A DNA stretch of 64,000 bases from Streptomyces sp. NBC_01353 (GCF_036237275.1 NZ_CP108352.1:3348001-3412000), one strand, 5' to 3'. Shown: positions 9,526 through 17,067, counted from the first letter of the stretch. Numbers and translations: made by a program. Notes: generated by a model not told the origin, from the sequence alone.

Positions 9526-10501
9526 CGACCCGCCCCGACTCCGGATTGTCCGGACACCCCCACACCCCGTGCGGGCAGTAGTCCGTGAACGTCTGGTAGA
9601 CCGGCCGGTGCCGCGTGAACCAGTCGAGCATCCCCCGTACGTACGCCGGATTGTCGCCGTTGCGGAAGAGACCCCACTCCGGGTACGAGACGGGCTTGCC
9701 GTGCTCGGCCGCGAAGCGCACATGGTGCGCGAGCCCGAAGTCCTCGGTGACCTGCTCCTCGAAGGAGAGCCCTTCGGGCTGGTCGTAGGCGTCGAGCCCG
9801 ACGATGTCGACATACGCGTCACCCGGGTAGCAGCGCGTCCACTCCACCGCGTCACGCCCCCGGCTCGCGGTGAAGTCGAATCGGAACCGCTGCCCGGGCA
9901 CCGCGCGCAGCACGTCCACGACCCGCCGCCAGTACGCCTTCCAGCTCTCCGGGTCCGGTCCGCACCGGTGGCTGTAGGTGGTGCCGTTCATCTCCCAGCC
10001 GAGGACGAGCACGGCGTCGGAGAGCCGGTTCTCGACGAGCCGCTCCCCCAGGGTCCGGAAGTGACCGTCGTACGACCCCGCCGCCCCGCGCCGCAGCCCG
10101 GCCCTGACCTCGGCGTCCGCCAGCCCCTCCTCGTTCCGGTCGAGCAGCGGCACGTTCAGGACGAAGAGCCGCCCCGGCCGCTCCTCCTTCCACCGCGCCC
10201 ACGGCTCGAAGAGCGCGGGATGGCCCTCGATGTTGGACCAGCGATCGCCGGGAAGATAGGTGTGTCCGACGGTCAGCGACGCGCCGCCGAGCCAGCGCTG
10301 CACCTCGGCGATCCGCCGCACGCCCGCCTCGTCGGAGCCGGTGAAGAAGCCGGACGGCACCGTCACCGGCGCCGGGTCGGGCGCGACCTGCTCCGCGAGA
10401 TGCCGGGAGCCCGGCGCGATGCGGTCGTCGGGCAGGACGAGCGCGAGAGCGGCCGCGAGCAGCACGATCAGTGCAGCCCGCGGCCAGGAGGGGAGGGTCA
10501 C
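9491..10501 (-). CDS. Secreted GH26-like glycoside hydrolase (short paralogue)
   Basis: A 336-residue secreted enzyme with a hydrophobic N-terminal helix (about residues 8-24) and a TIM-barrel domain resembling glycoside hydrolase family 26 (beta-mannanase clan). The likely acid/base is E170 in LGWEMNGTTY and the likely nucleophile E275 in SYPEWGLF. Its substrate should be a beta-linked polysaccharide, possibly the producer's own. It is closely related across the whole domain to the stalked enzyme at 28.6-30.6 kb. GTG 10501 starts 2 bases after the VKOR stop, so it is the third gene of a coupled operon. It overlaps the convergent TetR gene by 35 bases. Confidence 0.82.
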   Translation of the reverse strand: MTLPSWPRAALIVLLAAALALVLPDDRIAPGSRHLAEQVAPDPAPVTVPSGFFTGSDEAGVRRIAEVQRWLGGASLTVGHTYLPGDRWSNIEGHPALFEPWARWKEERPGRLFVLNVPLLDRNEEGLADAEVRAGLRRGAAGSYDGHFRTLGERLVENRLSDAVLVLGWEMNGTTYSHRCGPDPESWKAYWRRVVDVLRAVPGQRFRFDFTASRGRDAVEWTRCYPGDAYVDIVGLDAYDQPEGLSFEEQVTEDFGLAHHVRFAAEHGKPVSYPEWGLFRNGDNPAYVRGMLDWFTRHRPVYQTFTDYCPHGVWGCPDNPESGRVVRGALGATGRP

Positions 10502-10502
10502 G

Positions 10503-11147
10503 TCAGCTGGTCCAGAAGTCCCACCATCGGGTCAGGATCAGCATCCCGATGATCCCGATGTGCAGGACGGGCAGCGCGAAGGTGAAGTCCTCGAAGAACC
10601 CCTTCACGGCGGCGGGCGCGGGCAGCACACCCGTGCGGACGTTGTGCGAGGTCACGTACCAGAACATGACGATCGTGGCGGTCCAGGCCAGGCAGCACCA
10701 GAGGCAGAGCGCGTTGATCTCGTACAGCGACTGGTGCATCAGCCACGTGCAGAACCCGACGCCGAACAGCATCCCGGCGTTCAGGCCGAGCCAGAACCAG
10801 CCGCGGTAGCGGGCACCGGCGAAGACCCCGGCGCCGATGGCGACGACCATCCCGTACGTCACGAGACCGAGCATCGGGTTCGGGAAGCCGAACACCGCCG
10901 CCTGCTCGCTCTTCATGATGTTGCCGCAGGACACGACCGGGTTGAGGCTGCAGCCCGGCTGGAAGTTCGGGTCCTCCAGGAGCTTGAACTTGTCGATCGT
11001 GATGACCCAGGCGGCCAGCACCCCGGCCGCCCCGGTGATCATCAGCAGCAGACCGAGGGCCCGGCTCGCGCCGATCGTCCCGGCCTCCTCCCGGGCCTCC
11101 TCCTGCCGCTGCCCCGGCACCCCGCCCCGTACGTTGACCGTCGCCAT
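10503..11147 (-). CDS. Vitamin K epoxide reductase (VKOR) family membrane protein
   Basis: A 214-residue protein with four or five membrane helices. It has the paired cysteines of the VKOR fold: PGCSLNPVVSCGN (loop cysteines) and the quinone-site CXXC in ALCLWCCLAW. Bacterial VKORs re-oxidise DsbA-like thiol oxidases using quinones, supporting disulfide formation in exported proteins. That is relevant next to secreted cysteine-bearing chaplins, although no fused or neighbouring thioredoxin-fold oxidase is present. GAGAGGGGG upstream supports ATG 11147. It is the middle gene of a three-gene operon. Confidence 0.9.
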   Translation of the reverse strand: MATVNVRGGVPGQRQEEAREEAGTIGASRALGLLLMITGAAGVLAAWVITIDKFKLLEDPNFQPGCSLNPVVSCGNIMKSEQAAVFGFPNPMLGLVTYGMVVAIGAGVFAGARYRGWFWLGLNAGMLFGVGFCTWLMHQSLYEINALCLWCCLAWTATIVMFWYVTSHNVRTGVLPAPAAVKGFFEDFTFALPVLHIGIIGMLILTRWWDFWTS

Positions 11148-11165
11148 GACGTGCCCCCTCTCCGC

Positions 11166-11669
11166 TCAGCCCTGCAGCCGCCGGACGGGCAGCAGAAGGT
11201 GCGCCGCGGCCCCCACGACCTGGTCGTCGGTGACGAAGGACTTCAGCCGCTCCGGCGTGACCGCCTCTCCGGGCACCGCGTCGGGCCAGGGGCGTACGGA
11301 GCAGATGAGGTAGGCGTGCCCGGTCTCGTGCGCGGCCGCCTCCCACTCCGGCGGGACCGGGATCTGCACCTTCATGAAGGGCAGGGTGAGCACGGCCCGC
11401 TGGGCCTCGACGAGCAGATGGGCACCGGTCGCCCGCTCCACCGAGGTGTCGACGACCCGGTCCCCGAGCGGCGCGCCCATGCCTTCGAGGGCTGCCCGCA
11501 TCGCCTCTTCGCCGGCTTCGGGGCCGTCGCGGCCGTCCCCGAGCGAATACACCATCAGAAAGGGAGTGACGGGCGTATCGGCGGTGGGCCCGATGGTCCA
11601 CGGAACGACGGTGAGCGTCCCGAAGGGGGATTCGCTGCGCGCCGAGGAAACGACATTGGAAGAGGTCAT
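11166..11669 (-). CDS. DUF5949-like protein of unknown function
   Basis: A 167-residue soluble protein with the look of the streptomycete DUF5949 family: an LMVYSLGDG strand, VLTLPFMKVQIPVPPEWE, and a C-terminal AAHLLLPVRRL. No catalytic motif is evident and no export signal is present. I chose ATG 11669; an upstream in-frame GTG at 11702 would add 11 residues. It leads an operon with VKOR and the GH26-like hydrolase (18-base gap), divergent from melC1. Family assignment is from memory of similar proteins and is moderate. Confidence 0.65.
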   Translation of the reverse strand: MTSSNVVSSARSESPFGTLTVVPWTIGPTADTPVTPFLMVYSLGDGRDGPEAGEEAMRAALEGMGAPLGDRVVDTSVERATGAHLLVEAQRAVLTLPFMKVQIPVPPEWEAAAHETGHAYLICSVRPWPDAVPGEAVTPERLKSFVTDDQVVGAAAHLLLPVRRLQG

Positions 11670-11754
11670 GAATCCGGATGCTAGTGGTCGAACAGCCGTC
11701 ACCCCGGACCGAATTCACTCGATCGGCCGACATTCATCCCGCTGGCATGTCGCT

Positions 11755-11782
11755 CGCAACGAAGTCGGGTTTCCATCGTTGT
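11755..11782 (+). promoter_or_regulatory. BldN-type promoter motif upstream of melC1
   Basis: CGCAAC (11755-11760), 16 bases, then CGTTGT (11777-11782). Each hexamer is one base away from the CGTAAC and CGTTGA elements that I recall for the developmental ECF sigma factor BldN, with the same 16-base spacer. The start would lie about 55 bases before the melC1 ATG. Confidence 0.4.
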
Positions 11783-11842
11783 GCCCTGAGGGCTCTCCCC
11801 ACCTTCGGCGGGGGGACCCCAGCCGACATCAGGAGATCGCTC

Positions 11843-12235
11843 ATGATCGTCCCGCGCCGCGTCGCACTGCGGTCCCTCTTCACCTTGACCGTCGCCGCGT
11901 TCACCGGCGGCGCGCTGGCCCGTATCGCCACCGCGCCTCGCCGACCAGCCGTCGCCTCGGGCGACACGTTCGACGAGATGTACGGGGGCCGCCGTATCCA
12001 GGCCCGCCCCACCCCCGCGGGGGTGCCGGAGGTCCTCGTCGACGGCCGGCCGCTGCATCTGATGCGCTGCGCGGACGGCGGCTATCTCACCCCGATCGAC
12101 CATTACCAGACCTATCCGACGCCGCTGGCGGCCACCCGCGCGGCCGTGGACGAGCTGGGGTCCGCCCCGCTGAGCCGCTTCGCCGCCGCCCACGGTGTCC
12201 ACCCGGGAGGGAGCTCGCGTGGCGTACACACGTAA
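11843..12235 (+). CDS. melC1: Tyrosinase cofactor / copper chaperone MelC1
   Basis: A 130-residue caddie protein that carries MelC2 through the Tat pathway and loads its two copper ions. The N-terminus has a twin-arginine signal (VPRRVALRSLF then a hydrophobic run), and the mature part has the diagnostic LHLMRCADGGYL and DHYQTYPTPLAATRAAV segments. The conserved tyrosine and histidines occupy and protect the tyrosinase active site. AGGAG (11831-11835) fixes ATG 11843. It overlaps melC2 by 17 bases, so the two are made in step. A BldN-type motif upstream suggests developmental control of melanin formation. Confidence 0.95.
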   Translation: MIVPRRVALRSLFTLTVAAFTGGALARIATAPRRPAVASGDTFDEMYGGRRIQARPTPAGVPEVLVDGRPLHLMRCADGGYLTPIDHYQTYPTPLAATRAAVDELGSAPLSRFAAAHGVHPGGSSRGVHT

Positions 12236-13085
12236 GAACCAGCGCGATCTGACGGGCGCCGAGCGGCGGAAGTTCGTCGCCGCGGTCCTGGAGCTCAAGC
12301 GGACGGGAGCGTACGACGACTTCGTCCGTACGCACATCGACTACTACGTCGCCGACGGGGACGACCGTCTGCGCGTCGCTCATATGACGCCCAGCTTCCT
12401 GCCCTGGCACCGCAAGTTCCTGCTGGAGTTCGAGCGGGCGCTGCGCGGGATCGACCCGTCGGTCACCGTGCCGTACTGGGACTGGACCCGGGACAACACC
12501 CCGGCGGCCTCGCTGTGGAGCGAGGACTTCATGGGCGGCAACGGGAGGCGCAGCGACCTCCAGGTGACGACCGGCCCCTTCGCCTACGCGGGCGGCCGCT
12601 GGACCGTGAAGCACGGTATGACCGAGGGTCGCTTCCTGACCAGGGACTTCGGCCGTCCCGGGGACCCGATCACGCTGCCGACGAAGGCGCAGCTCGACGA
12701 GGTGATGCAGGAGACGGTGTACGACGTGGAGCCCTGGAACTCCACGAGCGAGTCGGGGTTCCGCAACCGTCTGGAGGGCTGGGCCCCGGGCCGCGGCAAC
12801 GACCGCTTCCGTATCCACAACCGGGTGCACCGCTGGGTCGGCGGTCTGATGCTCGGTGGGGCCTCCGTGAACGACCCGGTCTTCTGGCTCCACCACTCGT
12901 TCGTCGATCTGCTCTGGTCGCGCTGGCAGCAGCGCAATCCGCGGGCCGGCTATGTGCCGGTGCACCCCCCGCAGCTGGGCGAGTCGCAGTACCGCCGGAT
13001 CGCGGCCCGCGACGAGAAGATGGGCCCGTGGGGTGTCACCCCCGCCGAGATGCTCGACCACAGCGGGATCTACCGCTACGCCTGA
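12219..13085 (+). CDS. melC2: Tyrosinase MelC2
   Basis: A 288-residue type 3 copper enzyme that oxidises tyrosine and o-diphenols to o-quinones for melanin. CuA ligands are H38 (in THIDYY), H54 (AHMTPS) and H63 (PWHRKF); CuB ligands are H200 and H204 (HNRVH) and H226 (LHHSFVD). CuB numbering is about 10 residues higher than in well-studied streptomycete tyrosinases, indicating an insertion between the copper sites. It has no signal of its own and leaves the cell with MelC1. GGGAGGGAG just before GTG 12219 supports the start. A strong convergent hairpin follows. Confidence 0.97.
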   Translation: MAYTRKNQRDLTGAERRKFVAAVLELKRTGAYDDFVRTHIDYYVADGDDRLRVAHMTPSFLPWHRKFLLEFERALRGIDPSVTVPYWDWTRDNTPAASLWSEDFMGGNGRRSDLQVTTGPFAYAGGRWTVKHGMTEGRFLTRDFGRPGDPITLPTKAQLDEVMQETVYDVEPWNSTSESGFRNRLEGWAPGRGNDRFRIHNRVHRWVGGLMLGGASVNDPVFWLHHSFVDLLWSRWQQRNPRAGYVPVHPPQLGESQYRRIAARDEKMGPWGVTPAEMLDHSGIYRYA

Positions 13086-13116
13086 CGGTCCGCACCTGTC
13101 CGCGCACGGGAACGGA

Positions 13117-13150
13117 AGCGGCCCCCCGGCAGGTGTGCCGGGGGGCCGCT
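13117..13150. terminator. Convergent hairpin terminator
   Basis: AGCGGCCCCCCGGCA (13117-13131) pairs perfectly with TGCCGGGGGGCCGCT (13136-13150), placed between melC2 and the first chaplin gene, which point at each other. Confidence 0.8.
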
Positions 13151-13166
13151 CCGTGCTGAGGGGTGA

Positions 13167-13436
13167 TCAGCCGCCGTAGCCACCGTCGTGGTGACCGTCG
13201 ACGTTCGCGCACTGGTTGCCGAACGCCGGGTTGATCAGGCCGATGACGGTCACGGTGTTGCCGCAGAGGTTGACCGGGATGTGGACCGGGACCTGCACGA
13301 CGTTGCCGGAAGCGACACCGGGAGAGTGAGCGGCTACGGCCTCGGCGCCCGAGTCGGCGACGGCCATGCCGGCTCCGCTGAGGGCAACGGCACCCGTGCC
13401 GGCGAGGACAGCGGCAGCCTTCGCGATGCGAGACAT
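13167..13436 (-). CDS. Short chaplin (beside melC; positional equivalent of chpG)
   Basis: An 89-residue secreted amyloid-forming surface protein. A ~28-residue signal peptide is followed by one chaplin domain (SPGVASGNVVQVPVHIPVN, then LCGNTVTVIGLINP) with the two conserved cysteines 17 residues apart. It ends with a short Asp/His/Gly tail not found in the other two chaplins here. Chaplins lower water surface tension and coat aerial hyphae and spores. AAGGAG supports ATG 13436. In S. coelicolor, as I recall, chpG lies next to melC, so this may be its counterpart. A BldN-type promoter motif lies 57-84 bases upstream of the start. Confidence 0.95.
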   Translation of the reverse strand: MSRIAKAAAVLAGTGAVALSGAGMAVADSGAEAVAAHSPGVASGNVVQVPVHIPVNLCGNTVTVIGLINPAFGNQCANVDGHHDGGYGG

Positions 13437-13492
13437 CAAGAACTCCTTGAACGTGGAAAGGCGACCGCGAGAATGACGGCCGACATTCCCGT

Positions 13493-13520
13493 TCAACGCC
13501 GCAATGGCTCACGGGTCACG
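13493..13520 (-). promoter_or_regulatory. BldN-type promoter motif of the first chaplin gene
   Basis: Read on the minus strand: CGTGAC (13520-13515), 16 bases, CGTTGA (13498-13493). The -10 matches the remembered BldN consensus exactly and the -35 in five of six positions. Confidence 0.5.
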
Positions 13521-13727
13521 GCCTTTAGGCCGGACGGGACGGAAATGACGTGGGAAGGCCCGCAGACCACCGGGACGCCCACCGTCGGATACGGCGGAGC
13601 GAGCCTGTGGATCTGCGGGCCGCGGCCATGCGACAAGCCTTCTGTTGTAACGAGCAACGACCCCTCGGGTGGCGGGGAAGAATCGTGTCTTCACCAACCG
13701 GGTCATTGGTCGTACAAAAGACCGCCG

Positions 13728-14240
13728 TCAGGCCGTCGGCTGCGCCAGACCCGCCTGGGAATCCAGCGCTCCGCTCACCGCGGGAGTGAGGACGCCGATC
13801 TCCGGCACGGCGAGGTCCGGCAGTCCGAGCCGGTCGCCGCGCGGCGCGACGACGGCGTTGCCGACCGTCGCACCGGGGGTGGTCGCCTTCACGGGCGAGC
13901 TGGGGGTGGCGAACAGCGCCTTGCCGGGCTCGCTTCCCTCGATGACCTCGGGCAGCGGGGCGGCGACGAGGGTCTCCGGGATCGTGCTGGAGATCGGCAC
14001 CCGCGGCAGGGTGACGTCCGGCAGGAGGCCGGACTGCCCCTCCTGGAAGCCGGTGGGCCCGCCCGGCACGGGCAGCGGGACGCCGGTGGCCACCGAGGGG
14101 GCGTCCATCGGGATCACCGGCTCCAGGCCCTGGAGCGGAACGATCACCGGCGCCTCGGCGGCGGCCGCGGGGGCGGCCATGGCCGCGGAGGCGAGAGCGG
14201 TCATGAGGATTCCCATGCCGGCTTGAGATCGCAGATTCAT
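13728..14240 (-). CDS. Secreted Pro/Val-rich protein of unknown function
   Basis: A 170-residue exported protein: signal peptide about residues 1-28 (GILMTALASAAMAAPAAAA), then a low-complexity mature chain rich in Pro, Val, Ala and Leu without cysteine, membrane anchor or sortase signal. I do not recognise a domain. It lies among chaplin genes and similarly small secreted proteins, which suggests a cell-surface or aerial-hypha role. A reverse-strand stop at 13728 and ATG 14240 delimit it; the ribosome binding site is weak. Confidence 0.7.
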   Translation of the reverse strand: MNLRSQAGMGILMTALASAAMAAPAAAAEAPVIVPLQGLEPVIPMDAPSVATGVPLPVPGGPTGFQEGQSGLLPDVTLPRVPISSTIPETLVAAPLPEVIEGSEPGKALFATPSSPVKATTPGATVGNAVVAPRGDRLGLPDLAVPEIGVLTPAVSGALDSQAGLAQPTA

Positions 14241-14348
14241 GACTGCGTACGCCCTTCAGAGCAGGTGACGACGGTGCGGTGGTGATGCGCTCTGAGAACG
14301 AGCCTTCCGGAAGGAACGTCGCGAGATTCGCCCGTGTGCAGCAACGCG

Positions 14349-14380
14349 GAAGGCCCTCACCGGTGACGGCGAGGGCCTTC
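14349..14380 (-). terminator. Hairpin terminator of the LPDTG protein gene
   Basis: GAAGGCCCTC (14349-14358) pairs with GAGGGCCTTC (14371-14380), immediately after the end of the minus-strand LPDTG gene. Confidence 0.65.
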
Positions 14381-14405
14381 GTTGACGCTACGTCAGCATG
14401 TCGCG

Positions 14406-15314
14406 TCAGTGCCGGCGTTCGGGACGGCCGGCGCGCACGACGCGTCCGGCGCGGATGTACACGACCGATCCGCCGATGAGCAGCGCGGCGCTGACGGCGG
14501 CCGCGCCCATGAGCGCGGAGTCGCCTCCGGTGTCGGGAAGTTCGGGCTTACCCGGCCCACCCGGCCCGCCGGGATGCGTCGGCGGAACGGTCGTCGCCGG
14601 TGGCGTGGTGGGATGCGTGGTCGGCGGCTTGGTCGGCGGCTTCGTGGGCGGCTTCGTCGGCGGCTTCGTGGGAGGCGTGGTCGGAGGCTTCGTCGGCGGA
14701 GTCGTCGGAGGCTTCGTCGGAGGCTCCGAGTGCGTCGGCGGCTTCGTCGGAGGCTCCGTCGGAGGAGTGGTCGGCGGCTTGGTCGGAGGCTCCGAGTGCG
14801 TCGGCGGCTCCGTCGGAGGCGTCGTGGGCGGCTTCGTCGGAGGCTCCGAGTGCGTCGGCGGCTCCGTCGGAGGCGTCGTGGGCGGCTTCGTCGGAGGCTC
14901 CGAGTGCGTCGGCGGCTCCGTCGGAGGCGTCGTGGGCGGCTTCGTCGGAGGCTCCGAGTGCGTCGGCGGCTCCGTCGGAGGCGTGGTCGGCGGCGTCGTC
15001 GGAGGCTCCGTCGGAGGCTCGCCCGGGTGGTCCGGGTTCTCGTGGCCGTCGTCGTCGCCGTAGCCGTCGGGCTCGTCCTTGCCCGGCTGGGCGCAGAGGT
15101 CTCCGACCGCAGCCGCGGCAGGGCCGTCGAGATGCAGGGAGTGCCCGCAGAGATCGTCGGGAAGGGGGACCTGAAGGTGGTGCCCGGCGCCGGGCTGGGG
15201 CGAATCACCCGTACCGTCTCCGGTGTTCGCCGCCATGGCGAAGCCTCCGGTCAGCGACAGGATGCCCGTCGCGGCCGCGGCGGTGAACAGCTTCCGGCTG
15301 ATGATGGATCGCAT
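14406..15314 (-). CDS. Sortase-anchored stalk protein with a degenerate chaplin module
   Basis: A 302-residue wall-anchored protein. Signal peptide ~1-29. Residues ~44-75 resemble one chaplin domain: HHLQVPL, then C56 and C74 separated by exactly 17 residues as in true chaplins, but with an Ala-rich, less amyloid-like core. Residues ~90-245 are a Pro/Thr stalk of PPT units with an 18-residue super-repeat (EPPTHSEPPTKPPTTPPT). The tail has LPDTG, a hydrophobic helix and an Arg-rich end. A sortase would cut between Thr and Gly and link it to peptidoglycan. AAGGAAG supports ATG 15314. Probably a diverged single-domain 'long chaplin'. Confidence 0.85.
   Translation of the reverse strand: MRSIISRKLFTAAAATGILSLTGGFAMAANTGDGTGDSPQPGAGHHLQVPLPDDLCGHSLHLDGPAAAAVGDLCAQPGKDEPDGYGDDDGHENPDHPGEPPTEPPTTPPTTPPTEPPTHSEPPTKPPTTPPTEPPTHSEPPTKPPTTPPTEPPTHSEPPTKPPTTPPTEPPTHSEPPTKPPTTPPTEPPTKPPTHSEPPTKPPTTPPTKPPTTPPTKPPTKPPTKPPTKPPTTHPTTPPATTVPPTHPGGPGGPGKPELPDTGGDSALMGAAAVSAALLIGGSVVYIRAGRVVRAGRPERRH
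14600..15015. repeat. Tandem repeats encoding the PPT stalk
   Basis: Tandem 9-12-bp units (GGCGGCTCCGTCGGAGGCGT-like on the plus strand) grouped into a ~54-bp higher-order repeat present about four times at 14.72-14.97 kb. Copies are nearly identical, implying recent expansion or homogenisation and possible length variation. The antisense strand is also open because of the repeat composition. Confidence 0.85.
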
Positions 15315-15747
15315 ACCGCTCTTCCTTGGAGAAGGGAGAGACCGGCGGGGATCCCCCCTCACTCCGACCGGCCTGTCCGCGCACTCAGTGCGTCAGTCGC
15401 TGACGGACTGGTTACGGAACGTAAGGCTCAGGGACACCGGGCAGATGCGCGCCGCGCGCCGCGGGCTGCGGTGCGAGGTCGAGCGCTGCCGTCCTCGGTC
15501 GCTCCATGGGCCAACCTTCCGTGGGGGGTTGGCGAGAGCGTAAGGAGCGGCACACTACGGAGAGCCGGGACCACACGGCGGCCGAACAGAAAATCATTCT
15601 ATCGGCCGATCACAGTGAGTGGCGGCCCGTGCCGGTGGGAGCGTCCGCCTGCCGGCGGAGCGAGGGGGGCGATCCAGAAGGGTCAAGACCGAAACGCGGT
15701 CGTCCGCGCGGGGATGAGCGCGGTGGAGCGGTGCTGCCGAGTGTTCG
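15315..15747. other. 433-bp gene-free region upstream of the LPDTG gene
   Basis: No convincing coding frame on either strand. It should hold the promoter of the LPDTG gene (minus strand) and the 3' untranslated end of the small secreted protein whose start is at 16014. It contains two inverted repeats at 15391-15424. The rest is ordinary GC-rich sequence in which I see nothing further. Confidence 0.6.
15391..15424 (-). promoter_or_regulatory. Two adjacent inverted repeats upstream of the LPDTG gene
   Basis: CGTCAG-TCG-CTGACG (15391-15405) and TTACG-GAA-CGTAA (15412-15424) are each perfect. They lie 77-110 bases before the LPDTG gene start. The second contains CGTAAC on the minus strand, the BldN -35 hexamer, but no -10 at the right distance was found, so a regulator-binding role is the better guess. 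Confidence 0.35.
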
Positions 15748-16014
15748 TCAGCCGCCGAGCGGGAGGCCACCGATGAGCGGCGCACTCTGGGTCGTCTTGT
15801 TCAGCTGGTTCGCGGTGTCCCCCACGGTCTTGACGACAGAGCCGTCCGTGGTGCTGCTCAGCGCGTCCGTCTTCAGGCCCTCGCTGGTGAGCATCCCGAG
15901 ACCACCGTCCAGGCTGGTGGGGATCGCCATCGACTCGGCGGCCATGGCGGGGGCGGCGGCGGCCAGGGCCATGACGGAACCGGCGACGACCGCGGCAACC
16001 TTGGTGGGCTTCAT
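15748..16014 (-). CDS. Small secreted protein of unknown function
   Basis: An 88-residue exported protein: signal peptide about residues 1-27 (MKPTKVAAVVAGSVMALAAA), then ~60 residues rich in Ser, Thr, Gly and Leu without cysteine. The mature part ends LIGGLPLGG. The signal region resembles that of the chaplin at 33.4 kb, but the chaplin motif is absent. GGAAGGA upstream supports ATG 16014. Small proteins of this kind are common next to chaplins in Streptomyces; the role is unknown. A GCAAGC/GCTTGC inverted repeat lies at 16045-16061 in its leader. Confidence 0.7.
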   Translation of the reverse strand: MKPTKVAAVVAGSVMALAAAAPAMAAESMAIPTSLDGGLGMLTSEGLKTDALSSTTDGSVVKTVGDTANQLNKTTQSAPLIGGLPLGG

Positions 16015-16265
16015 GAAAGGAGTCCTTCCTCTATGAGGTCTTTCGCAAGCAAGTCGCTTGCCGTGCAGGGTTGTTGGGCATTCCCGCACGTCGTTTCTGC
16101 CTTCTGTAACGAGAGGCACGCTCCCCGGAAACTCCGGGAGGAAGGATTTCTCGACACTGCACCCGAAGGAAGGGGCGCGGTCGTATTTGCCGATCGGATA
16201 CGCGAAACGCCGTGCCGGCCCGGGGGTTCCGGGCCGGCACGGCGTGGATCGCGACGCCGCCGCCG

Positions 16266-16809
16266 CTAGCGCACGGGCGCCGTGACGGGGAGCGTCACGG
16301 GCAGCTCGGGCACCTCAGGCACCACGGGCGCCACGGGCACCACGGGCACCTCAGGCACCTCAGGCGCCACGGGCGCCACGGGCCAGCGTCGACACCTCGG
16401 GGGCGACGGCCGGCGGGTCGACGGGGAGGTCGACGGGCAGGCCCGGCACGGTGACCGGCAGCGTGGGCAGGTTCGGCGGATCCCCGAGGTCGGGGAGGGA
16501 CAGACCGCCGAGCACGGAGCCCAGGATCTGGTCGACCAGAGAGGTGACCTGCGGTACGACCCCGGTCACGGTGCCGGAGACCGAGGCGAGCAGCGCGGCG
16601 ACCGCGTCCTGCACGGCGGCGAGGGTGTCGTCGACGACATCGGCGGGGGCGGCGGCCTTGGCGCCGGTGTCGGGGAGCGGGGCCTTCGCCGCGATGGTGG
16701 CCGGGGAGGACGGGGGTTGTATGTCGGCGACGGCGGGTCCCGCCGTACCGAAGGTGAAGGCGGCTGATATCGCCAGGGCGGTGAGGCAGCTCGTTCGCAG
16801 GGGACGCAT
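16266..16809 (-). pseudogene. Secreted Pro/Val-rich protein, apparently frameshifted near its C-terminus
   Basis: As it stands the frame from ATG 16809 (AAGGAAAAGGAA upstream) ends at 16360 and gives 149 residues: signal peptide ~1-28, a helical Ala/Val/Leu segment, a PDLGDPPNLPTLPVTVPG stretch, then an abrupt Arg/Gly-rich end (STLARGARGA). Removing one base in the GGG run at 16380-16382 continues the Pro/Val/Glu pattern for 37 more residues (VAPVAPEVPEVPVVPV...) to a stop at 16266. The shifted frame upstream of that point is not protein-like. A one-base indel, sequencing error or slippage-type phase switch would explain this. Function unknown; probably a surface protein. Confidence 0.65.
16290..16383. 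repeat. Short GC-rich tandem repeat (9-bp unit)
   Basis: Imperfect repeats of GGCACCACG/GGCGCCACG/GGCACCTCA fill about 90 bp. Read on the minus strand in one frame they encode alternating Val-Pro-Glu/Val-Ala-Pro units. They coincide with the break in the secreted protein's frame and are a likely slippage site. Confidence 0.7.
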
Positions 16810-16997
16810 ATGTGTTCCTTTTCCTTATGCGTCGGACAACTTCTCAGCCACCGTGCCTGCGCAGATAGCGCTCCGCAACGTGGGAACTACAGAGCGCCAC
16901 ACCTCCGTTCGGGTGAATCCGCCCCTCTGACCTGCTCCTCCGAGGGGCGTACGCCGTTGCACCGGGCGGCGCACGAGGGTGCGTCCGAACGAGCGGA

Positions 16998-17039
16998 AGG
17001 CCGGCGCGCCGCACCCTGAACGGGGCGGCGCGCCGGCCT
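16998..17039 (-). terminator. Hairpin terminator of the second chaplin gene
   Basis: AGGCCGGCGCGCCGC (16998-17012) pairs perfectly with GCGGCGCGCCGGCCT (17025-17039), about 30 bases past the chaplin stop. Confidence 0.75.
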
Positions 17040-17067
17040 CGGAAGGACCACGATCCGGCGTGCGAGA

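Noticed and set aside
11797-11820. GC-rich run CCCCACCTTCGGCGGGGGG before melC1 as a terminator or attenuator
   Set aside because: The TTCG loop closes only a short stem with mismatches; not convincing as a defined structure.
14398-15063. Plus-strand Gly/Val-rich frame opposite the PPT stalk
   Set aside because: Antisense shadow of the repeats; the minus-strand frame has signal peptide, LPDTG anchor and ribosome binding site.
15223-15785. Several 60-100-codon frames in and near the 15.3-15.75 kb gap
   Set aside because: Arg/Pro-rich composition, no ribosome binding sites and partial overlap with the start of the LPDTG gene; they look like high-GC noise.
16676-16690. LPDTG inside the secreted protein at 16.8 kb as a sortase signal
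   Set aside because: The motif lies near the N-terminus without a following membrane helix and basic tail, so it is not a sorting signal.
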